From Lunularia cruciata (taxonomy: Eukaryota; Streptophyta; Marchantiopsida; Lunulariales; Lunulariaceae): 64,000 nt of DNA. Below, piece by piece: positions 11,899 to 23,015 of the stretch. The stretch is taken from assembly GCA_948567375.1 (NCBI GenBank), contig OX419758.1, forward strand, positions 6,949,001 through 7,013,000, given 5' to 3'. Each line of letters opens with the position of its first letter. Position 1 is the stretch's first letter. The translations under genes were made by a program, and so were the position numbers. The notes beneath the pieces are model-generated. The model was not told where the DNA came from and did not search any database. It was given only the letters and a program-made list of their open reading frames with translations.

Positions 11899-12323
11899 TG
11901 TAAAAGACTGAATCCAAGGAGAGAATTAGGAGAATGGAAACTCACATTGGGACACTCAAATGAGAGAAAACTCCAAATGCCTAGCATGAGCTTTGGCTTT
12001 GGTATTTATAGGTAGCATACAAGGCCCTTGAGAAGCTTCTCAAGAAGCTTCCTCAAGCCACTTTCTTAGAGTGCAAGCCAAATAACTAGGAAGCTTCTCA
12101 AGAAGCTTCTTTCTAGAAGTCGCTTACTAGGCATGCAAGCTAAGCTAGTTGGAAGTTTCTAGAAGCTTCCTTCTAGAAGCTACTTACTTGAGATGCAAGC
12201 TAAGCTAGCCGGGAATTTTCCCAAGAAGCTTCCTAGATACTTCCAAAATATTCTAGGCTAATTTGTCTTATGTGCTACTTTGTAAGCCCGACTAACTTCG
12301 TTGCTAAACTCCATATTGTTATA
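11899..12323 (-). repeat. Family-B 5' LTR (for the minus-strand element)
   Basis: A 425-bp direct repeat of 6,742-7,154. Its outer end is TATA rather than TACA at 12,320-12,323, a single change from the usual LTR terminus. Confidence 0.88.
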
Positions 12324-12391
12324 GGCTTGCTCTCTATAGAAGAGATGGCACCTATAGGTTTTAGGGTAGTTAGGCTCTCTCGACATCCCTA

Positions 12392-13128
12392 CATCATATT
12401 CCAAGGATAGGAGAGAAACACAAAAGAGAAAGCACAAGTTCACACTCAAACTCCGATGGCCCAAAGGAGCACATTGGCTTTAATAAAGCAAAGCAAAGAC
12501 ACTCAACAGAAGCATAACCCTTGGATCAGATATATGGATTGATGACATGTCGTTAATCTTAGTTGAACCTTGGATTAGCTACATGTTTGGGTGATACGTT
12601 GGATTTGGTTCTATTTGGTTGGTCAAACTAGTGTTGACTAAAGGGAATGTTTAGGGAATCTTCTAGGAATCTCAAAATCACATGGGTGAGGTACAATTGG
12701 AAAGCTCTTGATGAGATAAACAAGGGGGAGGGAAGGACAACCTCTTTTTGCCTAGGGAATGATCTGCACATTTTTTAGGCCTAATTCATCCATTTAGGCC
12801 TCAAATTGCCTTTATAGAATTTAAGCTTATTTTGGTTTCTGCTTGATTAGTAGAAGTACCGTTTTGGTGATACTTCTTTTTTATCTATGTAGTCCATAAT
12901 GTGTAACATCATTCCAAATGTTACCAAACCAAATTTTGCCTCTAGATCATATGTTTAGCTATTGGTTCTAAGGTTTTTAAGTCTGTTTTGGTTTTTTCCC
13001 TATTCTTAAAAGTACTCTTTTGGTGATACCTCTATCTGATCTATTTACTCCATCATGTATAACATCCTTCCAGATGTTACCAAACCAAATTTCACCTTTA
13101 GATCATATGTTTAGCTATTGGTATTACA
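12392..13128 (+). mobile_element. Family-A solo LTR (copy A3)
   Basis: A 737-bp copy ending GGTATTACA, with a degraded start. The 5-bp target duplication cccta is perfect (12,387-12,391 and 13,129-13,133). The host LINE continues across it, as shown by comparison with about 16,560-16,590 in copy L2. Confidence 0.72.
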
Positions 13129-13827
13129 CCCTACTTTCCTCTCATTTTGTGGTTGTTGAGAGGCCGGTTTTAGAGACTTATGTGACAAAGGTGGAGTGGG
13201 GATCCTTTTCTCTCCAGAATTTTATTGCGGTAGATGAGATATAGTCTATCCCCATGGGCACAATAGGACTTTCCACCTTTTGCTTCACTATAATCAGATT
13301 GGACTAGAGGTTTATAGTCTTCCTTGATGGAAGATAGTGTGAACATACGCTCCATTCTCTCCTAATTGACTCGTCCATTCCTTACGCTACTAGAGCACAT
13401 CTTTGCTCTGTCTCTGGCAAGGGTGCAGGCTCTTAGATCCTAGCTTGACAATGCATTAGTGCATTCCAACTTGCACTAGCTACTTCTCTACAACGATGAG
13501 GTTTCCCCTAGGTTTAGTCCACCCATCTACATCTTCATTACTCACTTGTGAGTGTGGTCCTACACTAGATGCAGCAGCAGTCCCTATGACACAATGTCCT
13601 TTTGGAGGACAGAGGATAGCTACCCATGATGCTATTAGGGGCATAGTGTTTGCTATGGCACAAGAGAGTGGATACTTGGCTTGGAGGGAGCGTTCATATG
13701 CTTTGCAGACGACACATGTAAGTGCATACTTATACTTGGCCCAATATGATCAGGTGATAATAGTGGATGTCGTGGTTATGGACCCTATGCAGGATACAGT
13801 TTTGGAGGGAGTGATTACCCATTCTCT
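13129..13827 (+). pseudogene. LINE L1 C-terminal zinc knuckle and endonuclease start
   Basis: An open segment at 13,496-13,843 encodes a knuckle CECGPTLD...TQC, an IATHDAIR block, then DVVVMDPMQDTVLEGVITH. Related copies at 16.9-17.6 and 35.0-35.7 kb continue into KVSKYRGM. The pattern C-x-C...H...C followed by D...(D/E)...K is the layout at the C-terminus of R2-like non-LTR elements with a restriction-like endonuclease. This copy stops matching just after VITH, so the endonuclease is truncated. Confidence 0.7.
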
Positions 13828-13844
13828 TGTTCTCCAAATTTAGG

Positions 13845-15788
13845 TATGGAAACATTCTTTTTACTCCTGCAGATAATAGAACATTTTAAAACTTTTTTCT
13901 TGTTCTTTTCTTGGTGCACGCAGGTCTGTCACCTGTGTAGTCCCATTATCCTAGCATACAAGGAATTTTAGGGTTTTCAGGGTCTGTGTGGCTTTGTCTG
14001 ACAAGGGTGCTTGTTCCACAAATTGTTGTTCTTTGTTTTGTCAAATATAAGTGTCCTTGGCAAAGGTCTAAAGCAAGGAGCTGACCAAGAGCATTTTGGT
14101 CAAGAGTTTGAAGACGTTGTGCTCAAATCAATGCGTATTCAGTACTTGCACTGCAGCTCAATTGTCTCATCTATGTCAAATAATTAGAAAATGCATCCTG
14201 CAAATTGCTCGAAGAAGTCTCGTGCGACTGGATATCTTGATAATCGTATGAACCGGCTTCAATAGTCTATTTTATATACCCGAGTCAATGTACTTGTATA
14301 TCATTCTTTTTCCCTGGTGAACTTTGATGTTCTCCGTACAATTAAAAACAATATTTTGTCAAAATTGTGGTTTCTTAATGAGTTTTTAAATGTTTTAAAA
14401 CGAGAAACAAGCAAGCATTTCCCTAAATATAAGATAACATAACAAGACAAAATATGATCTAGTTTAAATGAGAAACATTAACTCATTTAACTGAGAGATT
14501 ATACGAACCATGTCAAAAGAATGACACTATCGCATGTTAAAATTTGATAGTAAGAGGTTATTTAACAACACAAACCATTGCCACCTAGACCATTTTTCCG
14601 AGGTCATAACCTTGAGCAGATTTAAGAAAGATATATAAGAGTCCTCTCAAAATTATGATTTTCTTTAGTAGTTCTCTCTCATCTCACCACATCATAAAGC
14701 TCAAATCAAAGAATTTATGTTATATTTTTGTAATGCTTTCTATTTTTTCCATATTTATTTTTGCGTTGTAAGTATGGAAAACCCCATTTTTTAACTAGCC
14801 AAGTGGATAAACATACATTTAGTTATCAAGAACTTATGGTTTTGAAGATTTGCCATATAATCTTGTTTAATTAAACAATTTCCTCCAAGTAAATTAAATT
14901 GATGACATCGTGCATATCTAGGAACATCCTATAATCATTTAATAACTTCCAAATAAAACCATAAAAGACTGCCCAGAATCGTATTGAACATTTCTCTTAT
15001 GAATAAGGAAAGATGTATCAAAGTAGAAGAAGCTTACTTGAGATAACTTGATCTTCTACAATAAGTGTAAGATATTGAAAGAATGATAACTGTTCTGAAG
15101 AATTTTAATATCCCTAATAGAGATAGGTTTACTAGACCCATTCCACAAAGTTGGTGAACATAAGAAGCAAACACATTTCACTGACTTTGGCCCATATGAA
15201 TTAGAGATCGAGATATTCTACTGACAGAAACATGAATTTGCTATCTAAATTCAGACTTGAGTTGACAATACAACTCCGTTAAAATCTCAAAAGCTTGTTC
15301 AAAATCCATATTCATTGAATAGTCAGATCCAACCTAGCGTATGTTGATTGGGGCTTAATTAAATAGCAGATTACAACTATCATAGACCTAGTGAAGACCT
15401 CCAACTATCTTCTATATGTTGCAAATTAAGTACCTTTCAAATAGGCAATTGATAATGTTACTTCAAAATGGTACATAAATTTTATTAAATTACGTTTGCT
15501 TATAGAGTTTATGAAGGATTTAGTTTTGGAACCACAATATTCATGATCTTATCCAACACTACCAAGGAGCAACGGCGGTGTTATCTAGGACGACAAGGCA
15601 AGGGCAGTCCTGGTGTTATCCTAGTCCTTGCCCCATTGTCCTTAGTCCCCTCCTTTGCCGCAAACAGTTTGCTTGTAACACATGAATCTGCAAAATGCCC
15701 AATTGTCTGCTCTATAGTAACACTTGAATCCGGCTGCTGCTAAGGCTCGCTAGATGCTGGAATTGTAATTTGTTATTATAAAGTAATC
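13845..15788. other. Intergenic, AT-rich, no recognisable feature
   Basis: About 1.9 kb of AT-rich sequence with stops in all frames. I see no domain, RNA gene or clear repeat end. Confidence 0.5.
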
Positions 15789-15798
15789 TATAAAGTAA

Positions 15799-17751
15799 AG
15801 GTCTTTTTATGGCTCTCCTACTTCCCTTTACTACCAGCATAGTGGTTCACAGGCGGGAATCACCGTCTTGGAGTCAACTTTTGGTACACGTCAGGGAGAT
15901 CCTTTGGGGGAGCCCTTATTTTTAATGGCTCACTTTAGAGCTCTCTTATCTACTACTTTGGCCATGCAAGGTTGTGTATTTCCCTCCTTGGCAGATGATT
16001 CCCACATCGTAGGCCCTATAGATCAGATCAGGCACGCCTTTGACTACTTGACTACCGAGCTACATCTAGTAGGCTTGAGAGTCAAGGTGTCAAAGTGTAG
16101 TGCATGGTCCCCTTTAGGTATCCCTCCCCACCTTGAGCTTCTAGAGGGGTGTATCACATCCACAGATGGACTTAGTGTTCATCCACAGATGGAGTGCCAG
16201 TAGGATTGGAGGATTTTGTCACACGCTTCTTAGACGTTGCCCTTGCAGAGGATGTTCTCCATGTGGATGACCTTCCATTACTAGGAGATCCGCTGGTGGC
16301 ATTTGGTATACTCTCTTCTAGTATAGCTCGTCGACCATCCTACCTCATCCGTACAGTTCCTCCCTTCACCGTCCTTCCTATCACATCTGAGAGCATTTGA
16401 TAGGAGGATTATGGGAGTCTTTGGTGATATTATTGGACTAGGGACCTTTGAGTGTGTGACAAGGGATTTGGCACATAGACAGACGGCTATGTGGATCTCA
16501 TGTGGTGGGGTTGGCTTGCTTTCTATGGAAGATACTACACTTATAGCATTTTTGGGTAGTTGGGCTCTCTCATCACCCCTACTTTCCTCTCATTTTGTGG
16601 TTGTTGATAGGCTGGTTTTGGGGACTTATGTGACAAAGGTGGAGGGAGGATCCTTTTCTCTCCAAACGTTATTGCGGTAGACGAGAGATAGTCTATCCCC
16701 ACAAGCACAAGAGGATTTTCCACTCTTTGCTTCACTATTGTCAGATTGGACTAGAGGTTTACAGTCTTCCTTGATGGAGCAACAGTGTGAGCATACACTA
16801 TATTCTCTCTTAGTCAACTCGTCCATTCCTCAAGCTACTAGAGCACGTCTACACTCTTGCTCTGGCAAGGGTGCAGGTTTTTGGATCCTAGCTCGACCGT
16901 GCATTAGGGCCTTTTGACTCGCACCAGCTACTTGCTCTACAACAATGAGGTTTTGCCTAGGTTTAGTCCACCCATCTACATGTTCATTACTCACTTATGA
17001 GTATGGCTCTACACTAGATGCAGCAGCGGTCCATATGACATGGTGTCCTTTTGGAGGACAGAGGATAGCTACCCATGATGCCATTAGAGACATAGTGTTT
17101 GCTATGGCACGAGAGAGTAGACACTTGGCTTGGAGGGAGCGTTCGTATGCCATGCAGACAACACGTGTCAGGACAGGCTTATACTTGGTCCGAGATGATC
17201 AGGTGACAGTAGCGGATGTTGTGGTTCCGGATCCCTACGCGGGACACAATTTTGGATGGAGTGATTACCCATCCCCCTAGATGGGCGGCAAGTGCAGCAG
17301 CAGGTCGCAAGGTCTCCAAGTATAGGGGCATGCAGCAAGGTCACCTCTTCGTTCCTCTAGCCTTGGAGTTATATGGAGCGATGGACACGGCATTTGACAC
17401 ATTTGTCAAGGAGGGCGCGAGAGCTTATCATGTTAGGGGTCAAGGGGTACCACTCTCACTCTCATACTTTGTAGCATATTTTAGACAGCGTGTGTCCATT
17501 GCTCTACAAAGTGCAGTGGCTGGTGCAATCCATAGGAGAGCAATCACATTAGGTGATGTTTCTTTGGATGCTCTAGTTGTGTGTAGACTGTACGACTTGC
17601 ATAGGGCGGATATCTTATTTGCGGTAGGGTAGATTTCTCATATAGACTCTATTAGGGCTTAGCTCCATGTTACCTTTTTTGTCTCTCCCTTGTACGGCTT
17701 GATGGGGTCTTCCCATCCTTCATTTTTCCTATGCAGTCGCCTTTTTTCAAT
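15799..17751 (+). mobile_element. LINE copy L2, 5'-truncated, with target duplication and 3' tail
   Basis: This copy starts inside the reverse transcriptase and runs to the 3' end of the family. The 10-bp word tataaagtaa lies on both sides (15,789-15,798 and 17,752-17,761), a target-site duplication of the kind left by target-primed reverse transcription. The 3' end is the family tail (about 17,655-17,751) ending in a T run. It is the best reference copy in the window for the RT-to-tail part. Confidence 0.85.
15868..17660 (+). pseudogene. LINE L2 reverse transcriptase, zinc knuckle and restriction-like endonuclease
   Basis: Segments in order are GTRQGDPLGEPLF (RT motif B, about 15,880), PSLADDSHIVGP with the catalytic Asp pair (about 15,980), a thumb region to about 16,680, a knuckle with IATHDAIRD (16,945-17,110), then endonuclease blocks VADVVVPDP, GVITHPP, KVSKYRGM, LALELYGAMD, FRQRVSIAL and GAIHRRAI (to 17,632). 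Frameshifts separate the open segments, including one near 17,225-17,240 inside the endonuclease. The family encodes no visible APE-type endonuclease in this window, but the 5' part is missing here. Confidence 0.78.
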
Positions 17752-17761
17752 TATAAAGTAA

Positions 17762-18240
17762 GATACTCAAGAAGGGCCATGAATGGCACTATGTTTTCAA
17801 GACATATTTGCATAATATCCTGTAAGGCTAATAAGAAAAATGCTTTAAAAAGTATATGCAATACTTTTTGAAACATATATTCTTTTCTAGGAAAGGTCAC
17901 ACATCCTTTTATCTTGACTTGTTTTTATATATTTTGCAAATGTTAAGATCATTGAAAGAAATCCTAAAAGAAATTGTTTAGCTTTGTATTGCGAGTGATA
18001 TTGTATGCATAATATGGATTAATTTTGTTTGCAATTACCGCAGTGGAGTATTTCTTGATGAGTGGTAACAAATACAAGCTCAAGACAACAATGACGAATA
18101 TCTTCAAGTGATTTTGTTGTGTTCTTGTCGGTTACATACTCTTGAAAAATTAATCAACCTACTATGGTATATGGACAAAAAGGCCAAAGGATCAAAAGTA
18201 CACCGAAAGATTTTCGCTTGAATTTTCAAGTACTTTTCCT
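17762..18240. other. Intergenic, no recognisable feature
   Basis: AT-rich sequence between the target duplication of LINE L2 and the paralogous segment D2. No gene seen. Confidence 0.45.
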
Positions 18241-18951
18241 AAGGAGCACAACCATATCACACCCATTGTAAAGACTTACAAGAATACGTTCTGCCAAAAG
18301 CTGGGTTCCCTTTTCAAAATAGAAGCAATGAGCAAGGACACATGTTTTAATAAGTCTACAGGTATATTTTCCATTGGGCATTTGGTAGGCTATCCTCCAA
18401 TAATCTTTATCCTCGCTTTATATCTCCTCTCCATCCCTTTTGTGAGGTCTATATATTCTCTCTATTTTCTTATGCTTTTACTTTTTTGGTCTTAGGTGCA
18501 AAGGTTCCTATAAGCACTGTAAACACTATTGATAACAGTTCTACAATCTATAGTTACTTTCACAAGCCTTCTGTAGATGAGCATAGTCTAGATCTTCATC
18601 TACAACAATGTAACTAAATATACACATATACATAAGATGCTTCTCTAATAAGTTCTTGTTTACATGTATTTCCACCTTGATTGAGCTCGAGACTCTAGCT
18701 GAATTCTGTGCGATACGTTTCTTTGGATGAATTGCCTTAATACTTGCAACATGGCGATACGGTGAACATGCACACTATAAGTTTAGATTTCATATTCTCA
18801 TGGATTATATATTTTTATTTGGTTTTGAACTATGTACTCTCATTTTATTTTCTTCGAATTGCAATGAACTTTAGAGATAAGGATTTTAAAACTGTTTTCA
18901 TCACGTCTATGAAGTGCATTTGTAATTGAGTAACATTTGTTCGGTGAAATT

Positions 18952-18956
<5 letters not shown>

Positions 18957-19049
<93 letters not shown>

Positions 19050-19069
19050 CTCTCTCTCTCTCTCTCTCT
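18957..19069. repeat. Compound (TA)n-(TC)n microsatellite
   Basis: About 44 TA units followed by about 12 TC units. The matching place in D1 (near 720-740) has only a short ctctctatatatat run, so the array expanded in this copy. Confidence 0.95.
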
Positions 19070-19565
19070 TTTCTCCACTTTGGTTTTGGAGTTGGATTTT
19101 AAATCTTTTGATACATTTGAAGTGACTTTAATGGACTGTGCGAAATCCAAAATTAGGGACACATTCATTGAGTCTATTACTCAAAGTGATCAAACAGCTT
19201 TAAGCTGAGATTGTTGTTATGGATGAGAATCAATGTCTTATCCAACAATGACAGGCAATAACGTACAGAATCCCATAAAATGCCATGCACCTTTCGGCTC
19301 GCGGTAACTTGTCAACGCTGGCAAGATAGGAATATGAACTACAATATATCAGCAAGCAACTTTGACAAACTATTATAAAATAATTGGATTTACGCCAAGC
19401 TACGTTTCCCACATGTTTGAGACTCACATCATTAAGTGAAACTATAAAGCTATATCCTGAGCAAGCAAGAGTTATTTGAATAGTGCCAATCGAACATGGA
19501 GCTGCATCTTGTGCGCGCCTGTCAATTTCCCTGCTGCAAAAGGAATAAAGCACTTCATCATCTTC

Positions 19566-19660
19566 ATGGGGCTTAGCCCCATGTTACCCTTTTTGTCTCT
19601 CCCTTGTACGGCTTGATGGGGTCTTCCCATCCTTCATTTTTCCTACGCGGTCGCCTTTTA
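19566..19660 (+). mobile_element. Minimal LINE 3'-tail insertion T1 with 7-bp target duplication
   Basis: Only the last 95 bp of the LINE family are present, beginning with the perfect palindrome ATGGGGCTTAGCCCCAT. The word catcttc flanks it (19,559-19,565 and 19,661-19,667). The paralogue D1 lacks the insertion at the equivalent place (about 1,285-1,300), giving an empty site. Confidence 0.85.
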
Positions 19661-20675
19661 CATCTTCCAATTGTCTTTCCGCAACACGAGTAAGGCATAA
19701 TGCAACAGGAATACAGCAAGATGCACCATGAATAAAGAAACAAGAAACGCGATCGCGTGAATGAATAGAGCAGACTTTATCATCTTTCGATTGTCTAACC
19801 GCAACAGGAATAAAGGAAGATGCAACCACCTCCCGGCCGCACCCCATTAGACCTCCACCCCAGTCTTTGAGGCTATTCAACCTACATCCTGTGAAGTAAA
19901 AAACATAGTAGAGAGTATTGGAAAATGATGGATTTTTTCCATCGTTTACCTCGTGCTGGAACCTGACCTTTACCATTAACCAGGAGCGTGATGATATATT
20001 CTATCATAAATACACGACAAAGAGGTAGTTATTTAAGTTATTCTCTCCTGGAACTTATCGATGCCATTTGACAACGATGTATTTCAGACATATGCTTAAC
20101 CGCATTGCACCCTTAGGTTGACACTTCTGTTCAACCGTACTCTATAAACCATCCTATTGCTTCACGTGGAGTCACGCAATAGTCGATTGTCTATATTTGC
20201 ACGGATTGATTCTTTTTATATGAATTGAACCACTTAATTGTTCAAAAGTATTTTATTTCACGACTCGCTTCGAAGGTCCGAAGTTGGCGTCGAACTTCGA
20301 AGTTCAGGGTTGTAAATTGTGTATTTCTCGGAGCTCGCCTCGAAGTTTTGGGGCTCGCTTCGAGCTTCTAAGTTCGAGGGTGCCAATCGTTCTGAACTGA
20401 ATTTTGAACATTTGATATAAGGTAAGTCAGACAGTAAGTGGAAGACAATGGAAGTACTCCAGTGAAACAAAATTCGGAAAGGCAGTTATGGTTCAATCTC
20501 GCACAGATGCTGGAAAGGCTCGAATCCGTAATTATCAAAGTAATCGCCAGTACTCCAGCTATCTAGCTGAAGCCGCTTTTGTGAATGTTACAGGAACAAA
20601 TCATATCTTCCTATGTGTCTCTTGTGAAGTTGACTGCATTGCGACAATATTTCAACTGTTTATTCGTCTTCGGAG

Positions 20676-20754
20676 TTACCTTTTCTGTCTCTCCCTTGTA
20701 CGGCTTGATGGGGTCTTCCCATCCTTCATTTTTCCTACGCGGTCGCCTTTTTTC
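20676..20754 (+). mobile_element. Minimal LINE 3'-tail insertion T2 with 8-bp target duplication
   Basis: A 79-bp copy of the tail that starts just after the hairpin, at TTACC. Perfect duplication cttcggag at 20,668-20,675 and 20,755-20,762. It shows the hairpin is not always copied, in line with 5' truncation. Confidence 0.85.
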
Positions 20755-21150
20755 CTTCGGAGCTCAGTGCGATGTTGTGCGATAATTTTGTTCCTCTACA
20801 GTACAAGGTGTAATAAGAGCTCCTGTCCATGGACGGCATGTCAAGGACAGCAAGGTGCGGGCAACTGAATCTGAAAACCTGCGGTTGAGTAGAAGTGCGG
20901 TTTAAGTATATCTCTGCGATGTATTACGTGGTGTCCAGTATGGATTGCAAATCGAGACCGACTAACTCTATGAGAGGAGCTTTTGTAGATAAATCTGCAC
21001 ACTACTCAAATGTTTCGACAATCAGAAGGAGAAAGCATTGGGTAAATAAAACGTAAGGTTTAAAACGACACACATAGCATAACAAGACGCCGTCAAGCTT
21101 CCGTCAAGCCCACATAGAATAACGAATTCCTGTCAAGCACTCATAGAACA

Positions 21151-21208
21151 AGACCTTTCAAGCCGAATAAAGATAAAACCTAAGAGGTAAAACGGAGCTA
21201 AGCCCCAC
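21151..21208 (-). mobile_element. Degenerate LINE tail T5
   Basis: The minus strand retains the hairpin region (ggagctaagcccc on the plus strand) and the caagccgaataa part of the tail, but the distal end is lost. No target duplication was recognised. Confidence 0.55.
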
Positions 21209-22129
21209 TTTAGGACCGCATAATCGGATGCACAAGTAGATATGTACACATGTAAGCTTCTTGGTGCATATTTTGTAATTCTTTTGCAAAATATTGTTTA
21301 CAACAACGCGTTCGGTAGATCGTGGAATATGGCTGGTTCTAATTTATACGGTTTAGAGACATAGCAGGTACATTTTCGATTGTAAAATGTTGACTCTCTT
21401 TGCCACAGTGGCGTTCACTTTTTGTGGCTCATGTATATGTCAACCATGTAAAAGGTTTAAGCTGCAAAAGCAGGCTACTTACTACAAAGTCGGTTGTTGT
21501 AAAATTGACGTTCCACGAACATCTAGAAGCGCTAGAAAATCAATCTAGCGAACTTCTTAGACGCTACATTAACTAAAGTCGATGTAACCTGATAATGAAC
21601 TATTCTTTCTATCGCGAGACTGAGTATAGATACTATCCGAAGTCGGGATCTTATGTGTAGAATCACGAATTCAATGTCAGAGGTCAGAATTTACTGGCTA
21701 AAACTAGCCTTCTCCCTTATACTCCACCTTAGCTTCGGTTATATTATCTCAGATAAAATTTCATACTAACGTTAGTATTGGACTTAGTATGTATGTACGA
21801 GTAACATCATTATTGTTAAATCAATAGAGAGCCCTAGTCTATTGAGTGCTGTACCTCAGGTCATTTACTTGTATACGCGCTACCTCAACAGTTTCGCGGA
21901 GTACCTGCTTCATGAAATCCTGATTGGTTCGATAGGTAGGACTTTTATGCCCTTTAAAACTGTTTAAATAATTGCACGTGTAAATATCCTCCGCATACGG
22001 CTCATAGGACAAAAAGGAAGCACAGCCGTGCAGCCCGTGTTATCCAAACATTATGGTTCCAGCCTTTCTCATAGCATGGCCATATCGCCAGTCACCGTGT
22101 CTATGCATCTGTTTCCTACACACTTCTTT

Positions 22130-22436
22130 TTATCCTCTTCTGTCATGTGGGCGGTAGCTAATCAGGAGCCAGTTGTGTTTAGCTTGTAGACAAGTTGACT
22201 CTATACGGCCCAGCAAATGGAGCCCTGGAGGTTTGCTATAGAGAACCAAGCCCTTATTCTGCTTGACAGCGCCAGGGGCCCGCCGAAGCTGCAGGGTGCC
22301 CACCGGACACGCAAGATTTCCTCGCATCCGGCTCTCCGAGTGAATCCTCGGGTTCTGGAAGACACTTTGACCAAAGTTTAAGCAAGATTTCACGATCCTA
22401 TACTCCATGGATCTTTTGCCGATCGGAGATGCCAAT
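22130..22436 (-). ncRNA. Group II intron remnant with domain V
   Basis: The minus strand holds a canonical domain V hairpin at about 22,301-22,335: AGCCGGATGCGAGG, loop GAAA(T), then CTTGCGTGTCCGGT. The lower stem CCGGA/TCCGG, the two-base bulge and the upper stem TGCGAG/CTTGCG all pair. Sequence on either side is GC-richer than the surroundings. Group II introns of land plants normally live in mitochondrial or plastid genes, so this may be organelle DNA moved to the nucleus. The 101-residue ORF across it is probably not a protein. Confidence 0.6.
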
Positions 22437-22567
22437 CACATCCCGGTTCACAATAGGGTGATGGTCCTCCACCATAAAGGTATGTAGTTGTTGGCCAAAA
22501 GAGAAGCACTGGGGGTTTAAGAGGCGATGCAGGTAGTAATAATCCTGAGTCCCAAAAGCGAAAGAGA

Positions 22568-22634
22568 AGGCGACCGCGTACGGTAACAAGAAGGATGGAA
22601 AGACCTATCAAAGGATAAGGCATAAGAGGTAAAA
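22568..22634 (-). mobile_element. Degenerate LINE tail T6
   Basis: Matches the tail from the ggcgaccgcgta end through the gaaggatgg and aagacc words, then diverges. It lies about 130 bp beyond the group II intron remnant. Confidence 0.5.
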
Positions 22635-22687
22635 GAAAGAAAAGTAATACATGAGAAAGATACACGAGATTCTTCGGAAACTAGAGA

Positions 22688-22757
22688 AAAGCGACCACAT
22701 GTGATAACAAGAAGGATGAGAAGACCCCTTCAAGCCGTATAAGGAAAAAACCAACAG
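22688..22757 (-). mobile_element. Degenerate LINE tail T7
   Basis: A second diverged tail in the same orientation, 60 bp from T6, with gcgaccaca, gaaggatgag and caagccgtataagg words. Confidence 0.5.
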
Positions 22758-23015
22758 CACCAAGCTTGCCAAATGCGAAGCTGCTCCAGTAGCCGACTTT
22801 TCGTTTGGTAATAAGTTATGAACCCGGCACATTTTAGCTAAATGTGAGGTGATAGCGAGTTCGGGAAAAGTTGATGTATACCTGTAGCTGAAGCTGAGAC
22901 GACAAGTGCAGACTGTGGGACGGCCATCCGAACTTAATGAGTAGGTTCATGTGCCAGGTTTGCCAAAGCTTTCTTGTTATCTTACAAGGCCATAGTAAGT
23001 GACCGTACAGCAACC

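Larger units (their letters stand above)
6737..12328 (-). mobile_element. Ty3 chromovirus, family B, complete with both LTRs and target duplication
   Basis: A minus-strand LTR retrotransposon of about 5.6 kb. LTRs lie at 6,742-7,154 and 11,899-12,323, and the perfect 5-bp target duplication ggctt flanks it at 6,737-6,741 and 12,324-12,328. Read on the minus strand the order is 5' LTR, primer-binding site, gag with a zinc knuckle, protease, reverse transcriptase, RNase H, integrase with HHCC, chromodomain, polypurine tract, 3' LTR. This is the Ty3 order, and the chromodomain makes it a chromovirus. Coding regions carry stops, frameshifts and a deletion of RT motif A, so it cannot move by itself. 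It landed in LINE L1. Confidence 0.9.
2600..13827 (+). mobile_element. LINE copy L1 (R2-like layout), split by four LTR insertions
   Basis: One decayed non-LTR retrotransposon runs through this interval in five pieces: about 2,600-3,624, 4,925-5,520, 6,260-6,741, 12,324-12,391 and 13,129-13,827. The order is an N-terminal region with a zinc-finger-like CHxxH patch (near 2,730-2,790), reverse transcriptase (from about 5,090, with QFGVA and NAFNSVSR near 5,100-5,225), the thumb region, then a CCHC knuckle and the start of a restriction-like endonuclease (13,496-13,827). Comparison with copy L2 (15.8-17.75 kb) shows the pieces are collinear across every insertion. Stops and frameshifts are frequent, and the catalytic LADD is LADK here, so this copy is dead. 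The 3' end is missing after about 13,827. Confidence 0.75.
18240..20485. repeat. Paralogous segment D2 (partner of 1-2.13 kb)
   Basis: Diverged copy of D1. It differs by a long TA/TC microsatellite (18,957-19,069), a 95-bp LINE tail insertion (19,566-19,660) and an internal partial duplication near 19,660-19,830, where cgattgtctttccgcaac-type words recur. No coding potential is evident apart from repeat-driven ORFs. Confidence 0.65.

Noticed and set aside
18937-19168. ORFs on both strands across the TA/TC array
   Set aside because: They encode only repeated Tyr-Ile or Arg-Glu from the microsatellite.
22130-22435. 101-residue minus ORF as a protein gene
   Set aside because: It spans a group II intron domain V hairpin, which explains the conservation-like look better.
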